From a virus, in the IMG/VR virus record IMGVR_UViG_3300046011_002526, positions 1 to 27,217 of that record: 27,217 nt of DNA; one strand, given 5' to 3'. Of this stretch, positions 12,572 through 20,282 are shown piece after piece. The notes below the pieces were generated by a model. The model was not told the DNA's origin, did not search any database, and saw only the letters and a list, made by a program, of their open reading frames with translations. Each line of letters starts with the position of its first letter. Position 1 is the first letter of the stretch. The position numbers and the translations under genes were made by a program.

Positions 12572-12621
12572 GATATGTCCGTGGTCCTGGGACGAACCTG
12601 GCCGCTCGATCTGGACATATC
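12572..12621 (+). ncRNA. 50-nt structured element in the rightward leader
   Basis: A 9-bp perfect stem GATATGTCC (12572-12580) with GGACATATC (12613-12621) encloses a second 6-bp stem GUGGUC (12581-12586) with GGCCGC (12600-12605) that includes two G-U pairs, and a short GGG/CCU stem with loop ACGAA. The wobble pairs form only in plus-strand RNA, favouring a rightward transcript. It may be a 5' stabiliser, a regulatory leader or a protein site. It does not match a known class by eye. Confidence 0.4.
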
Positions 12622-12747
12622 AAGATCTAAAATGTTCCAAAAGGATCTAAAAAGATCTTTTCCAATGAAGTGTACAAAGGACGGTGGACAGTATTGAATG
12701 TACCTATGAGCAACCAACCGGTTGCCATAAACCGCCAGGAGTAAAAA

Positions 12748-12930
12748 ATGGGAATAGCAATCGGAACTACAATCACAGTTACATTCGATGCAAAGCAAAT
12801 CGCACAACTTGATTGTGTATTGCAAGAGTTTGAAATGAAAAACTACATGCAAGAAACTGAACACCAAAAAATTAACGTTGAGCGTGTAAATAATATTTTC
12901 AAAGCTTTACACGAAGCAGGATATCGCTAA
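12748..12930 (+). CDS. 60-residue protein upstream of the ribozyme
   Basis: Rightward gene with start leader AACCGCCAGGAG and a six-base spacer to ATG. The protein begins with a beta-like stretch MGIAIGTTITVTFDAKQIAQL and continues as a helix-rich charged tail with VERVNNIFKALHEAGYR. No cysteines, membrane segment or known motif are seen. It is the first gene of the only rightward unit. Its stop codon is followed without a gap by the hammerhead ribozyme, so its mRNA would acquire a defined 3' end about 26 nt past the stop if the ribozyme cuts. Confidence 0.7.
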   Translation: MGIAIGTTITVTFDAKQIAQLDCVLQEFEMKNYMQETEHQKINVERVNNIFKALHEAGYR

Positions 12931-12985
12931 GGACGAAACACTCCGTAAGGAGTGTCCAGTGTTAAATGACACTGCTGATGAGTCC
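12931..12985 (+). ncRNA. Type II hammerhead ribozyme
   Basis: All universally conserved hammerhead elements are present in order, with the ends in stem II. Stem II 5' strand GGAC (12931-12934); core GAAA (12935-12938; its last A pairs with U12955); stem III ACACUCC (12938-12944) with GGAGUGU (12949-12955) closed by a GUAA tetraloop; H17 is C12956, so cleavage is predicted between 12956 and 12957; stem I CAGUG (12957-12961) with CACUG (12970-12974) and an 8-nt loop; core CUGAUGA (12975-12981); stem II 3' strand GUCC (12982-12985). Stem II is only 4 bp. Hammerheads are known from bacterial and phage genomes. Cleavage would separate the 60-residue gene from the DUF932 gene. Confidence 0.93.
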
Positions 12986-13012
12986 ATCAGAATAAATCGC
13001 CAGGAGGAAAAA

Positions 13013-13981
13013 ATGTCAGTACAAATCCAAAACGCAGCACGTCGCAAGGCACCATGGATCAGCACAGCAACATGGGTAAATTCAAGTGACGAGCAAATCT
13101 CTGCAGCTCAAGTTCTTGAGAATGCAAATCTTGATTGGGAAGTTCAACACACTCCACTTTCAACTACAGCAATTAACAATGACGGTGTGACAGTCGTTAA
13201 ACTCGAAGACAAAGTTGCTACAACTCGTGTGAATAAGGACGGATCAGCTTCTGTTCTAGGTATCACTTCTCCTACATATACAATTGTCCAGAACAACGAC
13301 ATTGTCAACATTGTGGATTCTGTTATGTACGAAGCCGGTGCAATTTATCAGTCAGCTGGTGAACTACGCGGTGGCAAGAAGATCTTCATGGCTGCAAAGC
13401 TTCCAGACACTTTAGATCTTACTCTTAAGAATATCGATCCAATCGAATCCTTCTTAGTTGCTTCAAACACTCACGATGGAACAGATTCACTTCGCTTTGA
13501 AATCAAGTATCTTCGCTTGATCTGCACAAACGGAATGACACGTTGGACTAATGCTTCTTCTATCTCTTTCCGCCACTCAGCTCGTATGAGTGTCAAGATC
13601 GAAGATGTTCGTGAGACTCTAGGAGTTGTTCTTAAGTCAAATCAAGAGTTTAACCTTCTATCTTCTGCTCTTCTCGAGAAGAAAGTTGCTAACTCTGACT
13701 TCTGGTCAATTGTCAAAGATGTTCTTCCACTAGATGAAAACAACATGACTGAGCGTCAACAGAACAATGTTCGTGAGCGTCAGCAGACTCTTCTAGGTAT
13801 CTGGAACGGACCAACTCAGGAGAACATCAAAGGAACTGCATGGGGAATTGTTAATGCTTTTACAGAGTACGAACAATGGACCCGCACAACTCGTTCAGCT
13901 AATGATTTTGCGGCTGGTGAGCGATTCATGATGAATCAAGGAACATCTCTTTCAGATCGAGTCTTGGAGATGGTTCGCTAA
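13013..13981 (+). CDS. DUF932 phage/plasmid-like protein
   Basis: 322 residues from the ATG at 13013, chosen because CCAGGAGG lies 5 bases upstream; an upstream GTG at 12959 falls inside the ribozyme. The sequence has DUF932 (phage/plasmid-like protein) features: the N-terminal RRKAPWISTATW, the central FEIKYLRLICTNGMTRW (about 167-183), then FRHSARMSVKIEDVRETLG, and the C-terminal WGIVNAFTEYEQWTRTTR. DUF932 proteins are widespread on plasmids and phages without proven function; a link to DNA metabolism is suspected. It is the only large gene on the plus strand, so it is expressed separately from all others. Its mRNA would begin with a 5'-hydroxyl and a 56-nt leader after ribozyme cleavage. 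Confidence 0.88.
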   Translation: MSVQIQNAARRKAPWISTATWVNSSDEQISAAQVLENANLDWEVQHTPLSTTAINNDGVTVVKLEDKVATTRVNKDGSASVLGITSPTYTIVQNNDIVNIVDSVMYEAGAIYQSAGELRGGKKIFMAAKLPDTLDLTLKNIDPIESFLVASNTHDGTDSLRFEIKYLRLICTNGMTRWTNASSISFRHSARMSVKIEDVRETLGVVLKSNQEFNLLSSALLEKKVANSDFWSIVKDVLPLDENNMTERQQNNVRERQQTLLGIWNGPTQENIKGTAWGIVNAFTEYEQWTRTTRSANDFAAGERFMMNQGTSLSDRVLEMVR

Positions 13982-13996
13982 GACAAAAAGAAAAAG

Positions 13997-14027
13997 GCCC
14001 CTGCCGAAAGGCAGGGGCTTCTTTTTT
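13997..14027. terminator. Bidirectional intrinsic terminator
   Basis: GCCCCTGCC (13997-14005), GAAA loop, GGCAGGGGC (14010-14018), then TTCTTTTTT. The left flank is A-rich (AAAAAGAAAAAG), giving a U-run on the opposite strand as well. It lies between the convergent ends of the DUF932 and proteasome-like genes and serves both. Confidence 0.92.
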
Positions 14028-14033
14028 GCTATT

Positions 14034-14630
14034 TTAATCTAAGAATGCAATGTGATTCTTTCCAGCTTTTGTTTGTAATGCTACTTGTACTTGTCCACCA
14101 CTATTGATATCGAATCGGATTGCAGTTTTAACCGCTTGTTCTAAGATCTCAATTGCATCTTCGTATTCATCTACTTCGTCAATTCCTAGCGCGTGAGCAG
14201 CTCCAAGAGCAAGTTTGGCACCTGTTCCTGTGGTGTAGACCTTATCTTTTGTCTTTTCTAGTCCATACACTTCATCGATAAAGTAGATAGTTCCATTGAC
14301 TGCAACTATGAAATCATTCTCAAAAGATGATGGATAGCCTTCAGATTTGATGTCATAACCTGAGATTCCAAATGTTTTACGTAGATTTGGCACAAACTGA
14401 GTGACCATAAACTTGTCTAGATTCTTTGCTCTAGGAGGAGCTGGTGGATTAAAAGCATGTTGGATCAGATTCATGCCTCGGACTAAACCTGCAGCAGAAA
14501 CTAAATACTTGCCATTCTCTGCAATTTTGCCCATAGGAGAACAATCAGCTCGCATGTCATAACCGGTTGTTTGAGTATCTGCGGCAATGATGCAATAGTC
14601 ATCATGCTGAAATGCAATGAGTGTTGTCAT
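14034..14630 (-). CDS. Proteasome beta/HslV-like Ntn hydrolase
   Basis: 198 residues. After removal of Met the chain starts TTLIAF, exposing the Thr nucleophile. Asp 17 (IIAADTQTT), Lys 34 (MGKIAENG; Lys 33 in the family) and Gly 47 (SAAGLVRG) match the catalytic set of proteasome beta subunits and HslV. The C-terminal part has AIRFDINSGGQVQVALQ, the conserved D...SGG of the family. There is no propeptide, so maturation needs only methionine removal, as in HslV. A self-assembling protease ring is plausible, perhaps with host ATPases. It is the last gene of the late leftward unit, coupled to the DUF6378-like gene. SD GGAGG is present. Confidence 0.82.
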   Translation of the reverse strand: MTTLIAFQHDDYCIIAADTQTTGYDMRADCSPMGKIAENGKYLVSAAGLVRGMNLIQHAFNPPAPPRAKNLDKFMVTQFVPNLRKTFGISGYDIKSEGYPSSFENDFIVAVNGTIYFIDEVYGLEKTKDKVYTTGTGAKLALGAAHALGIDEVDEYEDAIEILEQAVKTAIRFDINSGGQVQVALQTKAGKNHIAFLD

Positions 14631-14896
14631 TTTTCCTCCGTAGCCAGTTCTCCGCCAATAGCCATATAAGCTGCTCCATCAATCCAACCATCTAATTTCT
14701 CAGGTGATTGAACTAGTCTAGCAACCTTTACTTGATTCATGCATAAAGCAACTTGCCAAGGTTCTACGGTAATGCCTAAAACTACACTCCAAAGCTTTGC
14801 AATGCGGTCATGGTTTTCTTGTGGAGTTCCATAATCTGCTTGCCTGTCGTTATAAATTAAACGTGTTGCTTCATCTAAGATCTCTTTGCGATTCAT
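14627..14896 (-). CDS. DUF6378-like phage protein
   Basis: 89 residues from the ATG at 14896, which overlaps the upstream stop (TAATG). The pattern RLIYNDRQADYGTPQENHDRIAKLW...VALCMNQVKVARL...LDGWIDGAAYMAIGGELA matches a small helical family common in phages, with conserved R..YG..N, LW, K.aR and D..GY positions. Function is unproven; its all-helical pattern has been compared with MazG-type nucleotide hydrolases. It is coupled to the metallophosphoesterase upstream and the proteasome-like gene downstream. Confidence 0.75.
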   Translation of the reverse strand: MNRKEILDEATRLIYNDRQADYGTPQENHDRIAKLWSVVLGITVEPWQVALCMNQVKVARLVQSPEKLDGWIDGAAYMAIGGELATEEK

Positions 14897-15945
14897 TAGT
14901 CTAGCCAAACTTGATAACAAGCAGTGACACGACCTCGTTCGGGATCAATGAAGTGGAGTCTTTGAGAAGGAACACCTGAGGCGGCCATAGAGTCGCGCGC
15001 GTACCTATTATCGGACTCTGTTGAACCGGTCCAATATACTGATCCAAGACCATCTGAAAGCGGTTCTTGTGCATGACGATGGTAATGACCCAAGTATATG
15101 TCTTGAAAGTTCCAGTCGTAAGCTCCAGCTTTCCATCTGTTTCCTGCTGCTTGCCATCCGGCCGGAGAAGCAAAACCAGATCTACCAACTTCATCGCCAT
15201 GCATAAGAAGAGCTCGATAATTGCCGATCTCAATGCGCTGAATATCTTCAACACCATGGCGTGGATCCCATGTCAGTCTTTTAGCAGTCGCTTCTTCAGA
15301 ACATAATAACTGACGAGCCAACTCATAACACATACGGTCAAAATTATCAGACTTCGGTACGTCCGCTCTTTTGTTTCCGATTCGGCCATGATTTCCCCAT
15401 TCTGCAATAACAGTTACATGATGGTAAACTGCTAATGCTTGTCGTACAACATCTACTATTAAACGGCTAACTGTTATGTATTGGTCGTATAAACTAAGAT
15501 CTATTTCCCATAGTTGAGCAGGATAGTTAAAAAGACCTTCGACCATATCTCCGCCAAAGCAAATTACTGCATCATTCACTGGATGATCTTGTCTTTGTAT
15601 TTCGGTAATTTTTGTTGCTTTAGTTGTAAAGTCCATAACTCTAGTTCTCATGATTTCTGAGTTATAACTAGGAGTTACTTTTGCTCCTTGCCAATCAGTA
15701 AGATGCCATAAAGCAACTTCTGCTCTTTTGCGGCGTTTATCTACCTTTGGACCTTCAATTGGCTTCATTGGTCCTAAAGCCAAAGTTGCATCTTTACATG
15801 CTTGGATTGTGGCTTCTACTAATTCTTCTGTACGTTGTTTTGCTTTGGACAATTCTTTTTGTGTCCGTACAAGAGTCTGACGAAGTTCTGAAACTGATTC
15901 GTCTACTTCTAGTTGCAGTTTCTTGGCGTCGTCAGATAAAGTCAT
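14896..15945 (-). CDS. Calcineurin-like metallophosphoesterase
   Basis: 349 residues. Residues 1-70 form a charged coiled-coil leader. The metal-binding motifs follow: LTDWQG (82-87) in place of the usual DxH, CFGGDMVEG (129-137), EWGNHGRIG (182-190), LMHGDEVG (247-254) and LGHYHRH (285-291). The first motif has Gln where His is standard, a variation that may alter metal 1 binding; the other four are intact. Related phage proteins are predicted DNA or nucleotide phosphoesterases of the SbcD/Mre11 superfamily. It lies between lysis genes and the proteasome-like gene, coupled by an ATGA overlap. Confidence 0.82.
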   Translation of the reverse strand: MTLSDDAKKLQLEVDESVSELRQTLVRTQKELSKAKQRTEELVEATIQACKDATLALGPMKPIEGPKVDKRRKRAEVALWHLTDWQGAKVTPSYNSEIMRTRVMDFTTKATKITEIQRQDHPVNDAVICFGGDMVEGLFNYPAQLWEIDLSLYDQYITVSRLIVDVVRQALAVYHHVTVIAEWGNHGRIGNKRADVPKSDNFDRMCYELARQLLCSEEATAKRLTWDPRHGVEDIQRIEIGNYRALLMHGDEVGRSGFASPAGWQAAGNRWKAGAYDWNFQDIYLGHYHRHAQEPLSDGLGSVYWTGSTESDNRYARDSMAASGVPSQRLHFIDPERGRVTACYQVWLD

Positions 15946-16193
15946 GGGGTCCTAAAACACGGGCATTGTTTTTTGCGATGGACTGTAAGTGCAGTATTTC
16001 CTAGTTGAAAACCATGCGCTCTTAGTAAATTAACAATTTGCAGAATAGTAACTTTAGATTGGATTAAGTTTTCTAAAGCATCTGAATCAGATGGCAATAG
16101 TTGAGATTTAATTTTGCCAACCACACAGAGTGGTTTACTTTGTTCGTTCAAAAGATCATTTATAGCTTTTGATAAGTCCCCCGAACTCATCAT
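15942..16193 (-). CDS. Small HTH-like protein preceding the phosphoesterase
   Basis: 83 residues. The start shares a base with the holin stop (TAATG), with AGGAAG 6 bases upstream. ALENLIQSKVTILQIVNLLRAHGFQLGNTALTVHRKKQC resembles a simple DNA-binding HTH (helix, turn, recognition helix, basic end). The C-terminus is short with two cysteines (CPCFRTP). Proteins of this type precede the metallophosphoesterase in other actinophages in my experience; their role is unknown. Confidence 0.6.
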   Translation of the reverse strand: MMSSGDLSKAINDLLNEQSKPLCVVGKIKSQLLPSDSDALENLIQSKVTILQIVNLLRAHGFQLGNTALTVHRKKQCPCFRTP

Positions 16194-16387
16194 TACTTAC
16201 TTCCTAATCCGTATTCTTTTTCTTTTGGATCAAGTGACTTAACAATTGGAGCAATAATAGATCCAAGTAGTACTGCATATTCAGGGCGCATATCTGCTGC
16301 GATTGCAAGAATTACGGTAATACCAGATGCTGCGACTGCTCTTAAATAAGATTTAATTGCTGCTTTATGCTTCGGTTTGAGTTTCAT
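16193..16387 (-). CDS. Small holin-like membrane protein
   Basis: 64 residues with AAGGAG 5 bases before the ATG. A basic N-terminus (MKLKPKHKAAIKSY) precedes one or two hydrophobic helices (VAASGITVILAIAA; YAVLLGSIIAPIV) and a charged tail SLDPKEKEYGLGSK. This size, charge pattern and place directly after the endolysin are typical of actinophage holins, which form pores to release the endolysin. A second membrane protein lies on the other side of the endolysin, so either may be the holin and the other an antiholin or accessory. Confidence 0.65.
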   Translation of the reverse strand: MKLKPKHKAAIKSYLRAVAASGITVILAIAADMRPEYAVLLGSIIAPIVKSLDPKEKEYGLGSK

Positions 16388-16396
16388 AACACTCCT

Positions 16397-16864
16397 TTAG
16401 TTCTTTGGACGTGCAATTGCCATAATTGTATCGTATTTTCTGCGTTTTAGATAGAACCCGTCACCATTAGATTGGCTACCGGCTTTATTGTCCGACGTAT
16501 TACCTTCCCATACATTTACGTATTTTAAGGTTGTATTGTGATACTGGACAATTCCTACATGGTCTGGTTGAGCATCTGTATCAAACTGGAAGAATACAAG
16601 ATCTCCACGTTTTGCTTGACCAATTGGTACTAACTGATTGCTTTTTGTTAAATACTTAAGCCATTCATCACAAGAAGCATAGCCTTTTGGTTTGCTTTTT
16701 GGTGCAACTTTGCTTAATAAACCTGCTTCATGATAAACTTTTGATGCTGCCATTGCACACCACGGTTGGTTATTAAGTCCATACCACTTGCCAAAAACTG
16801 TATCGTTGTTCTTGCCTTCGGTATAACCGATATAACTATCTGCTATTTCTTTTAGGTTTTTCAC
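16397..16864 (-). CDS. CHAP-domain endolysin
   Basis: 155 residues from a GTG with AGGGG 5 bases upstream. It is a single-domain CHAP amidase/endopeptidase: catalytic Cys 36 in NNQPWCAMAASKV, His 102 in QPDHVGIVQ, and a third residue Glu 120/Asn 122 in WEGNTSD. It would cut peptide cross-links or amide bonds of peptidoglycan. No separate cell-wall-binding domain is present, making it among the smaller endolysins. There is no signal peptide, which fits holin-dependent release. Confidence 0.88.
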   Translation of the reverse strand: MKNLKEIADSYIGYTEGKNNDTVFGKWYGLNNQPWCAMAASKVYHEAGLLSKVAPKSKPKGYASCDEWLKYLTKSNQLVPIGQAKRGDLVFFQFDTDAQPDHVGIVQYHNTTLKYVNVWEGNTSDNKAGSQSNGDGFYLKRRKYDTIMAIARPKN

Positions 16865-17063
16865 TTTTACCCCTATCAGTTAGCATTGTTATTACTAACT
16901 CCATTTGTGTTTCTAATCTAGTTACAGAGTCTTTAAGACTAGATCCGCCATTTGGCTTTAATTCATTTAGGAAATGTTTAACTAGCCACCTTACGGCCAC
17001 TACAAACGAACCTAGTATCGATATGACCGCAAGTATTAACGCAGCCCAGTCATTCACAGTCAT
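16836..17063 (-). CDS. Holin-like protein with one TM helix and coiled coil
   Basis: 75 residues: hydrophobic helix WAALILAVISILGSFVVAV (6-24), basic WLVKHFLNELK, then a short coiled coil SLKDSVTRLETQMELVITML and a basic tail. This matches the single-TM actinophage holin type (DUF2746-like). AAGGAG lies 5 bases before the ATG. Its end overlaps the endolysin start by 29 bases, so both are co-translated. Confidence 0.65.
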   Translation of the reverse strand: MTVNDWAALILAVISILGSFVVAVRWLVKHFLNELKPNGGSSLKDSVTRLETQMELVITMLTDRGKSEKPKRNSR

Positions 17064-17196
17064 TCTTCTCCTTGAGTTTTGCTTCGAGATCCCCCACTCT
17101 AGCTGTCAACATTGCTTTGTCCAGAGCTAGCAGACCAATCTGCTCTCTTAGTACAGCAATAACAACATTGATGTCTAGTTCTGTTTTTTCGTCCAT
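17050..17196 (-). CDS. 48-residue coiled-coil protein
   Basis: Frame starting at an ATG with AAGGGG 7 bases upstream, overlapping the previous stop (TAATG) and ending 14 bases into the holin-like gene. The protein is a single charged helix: LDINVVIAVLREQIGLLALDKAML, then VGDLEAKLKEKND. Small coiled-coil proteins before the lysis genes are common in actinophages. The function is unknown. Confidence 0.6.
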   Translation of the reverse strand: MDEKTELDINVVIAVLREQIGLLALDKAMLTARVGDLEAKLKEKNDCE

Positions 17197-17343
17197 TAGT
17201 CGTCCCCTTGTTTTGTTAATTTAACTAATATAATATTTAAGTCAGGATGAAGTGGTTGTGCTTTTATTTTAGCTTCATCTTTATCAATTGCCGTAATAGG
17301 TTCTAATATAAGAATACCATCATTATTAAATCCAACTGCATAA

Positions 17344-17351
<8 letters not shown>
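17196..17351 (-). CDS. 51-residue protein after the tail fibre
   Basis: Starts 8 bases inside the end of the fibre gene (ATGAATAG overlap) and ends in TAATG with the next gene. It reads MNSYAVGFNNDGILILEPI, then KIKAQPLHPDLNIILVKLTKQGDD. The likely fold is two beta strands, then a helix and a strand. A role as a small fibre-associated factor or fibre chaperone is possible from position alone. Not a recognised family. Confidence 0.55.
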
Positions 17352-19185
<1,834 letters not shown>

Positions 19186-19193
19186 TACTCCCC

Positions 19194-20282
19194 CTAAATG
19201 GTAATCGTGTAAGGGTCAACTACGGATGTAAAATAACTAACTCTCCAATTATCTGAAGTTATAGAATGAGCTAATCCTTCTACAACACAGTTAATTGTAA
19301 TATTTCGTCCATCATAAGTTAAACGCTTTACTTGGACAAGATCATTTAGTTCTGTTTCTAGCATATCGGTTGCAAGCGCTCCAATACCGATTGCTGTAAA
19401 ATCTATTTGTTCTGCTAATACAACTGCATCAGCGTCTTTTCTTGCAGCATATAAAGCAAGATTTGCAGCACTAGTTTCATTTAAGATAGGTGCATCTAGT
19501 TTTTTTGACTTAAGTCCATATGTAGAAACACTAGATGTAAACTTTGCTGTCTTTTGAGCTTTTTTTGGACCTCTAAATACTATTGCTTCATTGTAAACAT
19601 AATCAGTTCCAGGATTAGTAATAATGCCATCGTAACCAACACTATTTGCATCGCCTTGGTCACTGAATAATAATCTAGTTGGACGGCTAAACTTATCGGC
19701 TAATGGAACAAGAGTTGCAACTCCTGATCGACTTACATAGAATCGTCCACCAACACAATTAGCACATTGTTCTAGCATTTCAAGACAACTCATATTTTGT
19801 TTTGTCTTTTGCATAACTGTTGTTCCGGTAAGACTACGCCCACCAGTCCATTCAGCAAGATCAAGTGCTCTAGTTGCTCTAGCGGAAGCTGCTTCTGAAA
19901 AATTACTAGTTGCCAATGCTGGTGCAATTGCTTTGGCAATTTGTGCAAGACCATCAACAAATGTCAATGACACGGTAGGATAAATACCTTGATTAACTTC
20001 GTTGTTCTCTAAATAACCTGTATAAATTGTTGTAGAATTGCCTTGGATTCTTACTTGCATTCCTGCAATTAAAATTCCATACCACGGACTTGATGTGTTG
20101 CTTGGATCAAAAGCACCTGACTGATTGTTAAGTACAACATCAGCAGTTCCAGCTTCTAAAAAGTCATTTTGATATTGCCTACCTCGACGGATCTCAACAG
20201 ATAACAAAAGATCAGCACTGACAGCTGTAAAAGCTCCACCATTACTAAATGAAACTGTAAGTGAAGGTGCATTTGCTGGCAT
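19194..20282 (-). CDS. Minor tail protein, distal-tail/hub type
   Basis: 362 residues. The N-terminus has SVEIRRGRQYQNDFLEAG, TADVVLNNQSGAFDP and GMQVRIQGNSTTIYTGYLEN (about 28-95), an OB-like strand pattern recognised in tail proteins that follow the tape measure in actinophage siphoviruses. The middle includes MSCLEMLEQCANCVGGRFYVSRSGVATLVPL, the usual 'baseplate hub' segment. It lies between the tape measure (TAATG overlap) and the fibre, the expected place for a distal tail or hub protein. Confidence 0.75.
   Translation of the reverse strand: MPANAPSLTVSFSNGGAFTAVSADLLLSVEIRRGRQYQNDFLEAGTADVVLNNQSGAFDPSNTSSPWYGILIAGMQVRIQGNSTTIYTGYLENNEVNQGIYPTVSLTFVDGLAQIAKAIAPALATSNFSEAASARATRALDLAEWTGGRSLTGTTVMQKTKQNMSCLEMLEQCANCVGGRFYVSRSGVATLVPLADKFSRPTRLLFSDQGDANSVGYDGIITNPGTDYVYNEAIVFRGPKKAQKTAKFTSSVSTYGLKSKKLDAPILNETSAANLALYAARKDADAVVLAEQIDFTAIGIGALATDMLETELNDLVQVKRLTYDGRNITINCVVEGLAHSITSDNWRVSYFTSVVDPYTITI

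Larger units (their letters stand above)
12362..12747. promoter_or_regulatory. Divergent intergenic control region
   Basis: 386 bases with no convincing gene between the leftward early operon and the rightward unit. Contents from left: a 16-bp dyad (12385-12400); GTGGACATATATCCAC (12421-12436), an imperfect dyad; a LexA-type box (12473-12486); a 16-bp dyad containing TATACT on both strands (12551-12566); a 50-nt foldable element (12572-12621); an AAAAGATCTTTT palindrome (about 12648-12660); and a GCAACC/GGTTGC hairpin (12710-12725) just before the ribosome site. GGACATAT or its complement occurs three times here. An open frame on the minus strand across this region is an unlikely gene. Confidence 0.7.

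Noticed and set aside
12581-12606. tRNA-like GGTTCGTCCC string on the minus strand
   Set aside because: It resembles a T-arm, but no acceptor, D-arm or anticodon stem can be built around it. The pairing fits the plus-strand foldable element better.
12517-12867. Minus-strand open frame of 116 codons across the divergent control region
   Set aside because: It runs antisense through the start of the 60-residue gene and over the dyads and foldable element. It has no ribosome site and its Cys/His-rich composition looks like read-out of non-coding DNA.
12959-13012. GTG start at 12959 for the DUF932 gene
   Set aside because: It lies within stem I of the ribozyme and has no ribosome site. The ATG at 13013 has CCAGGAGG at the right distance and begins the conserved protein.
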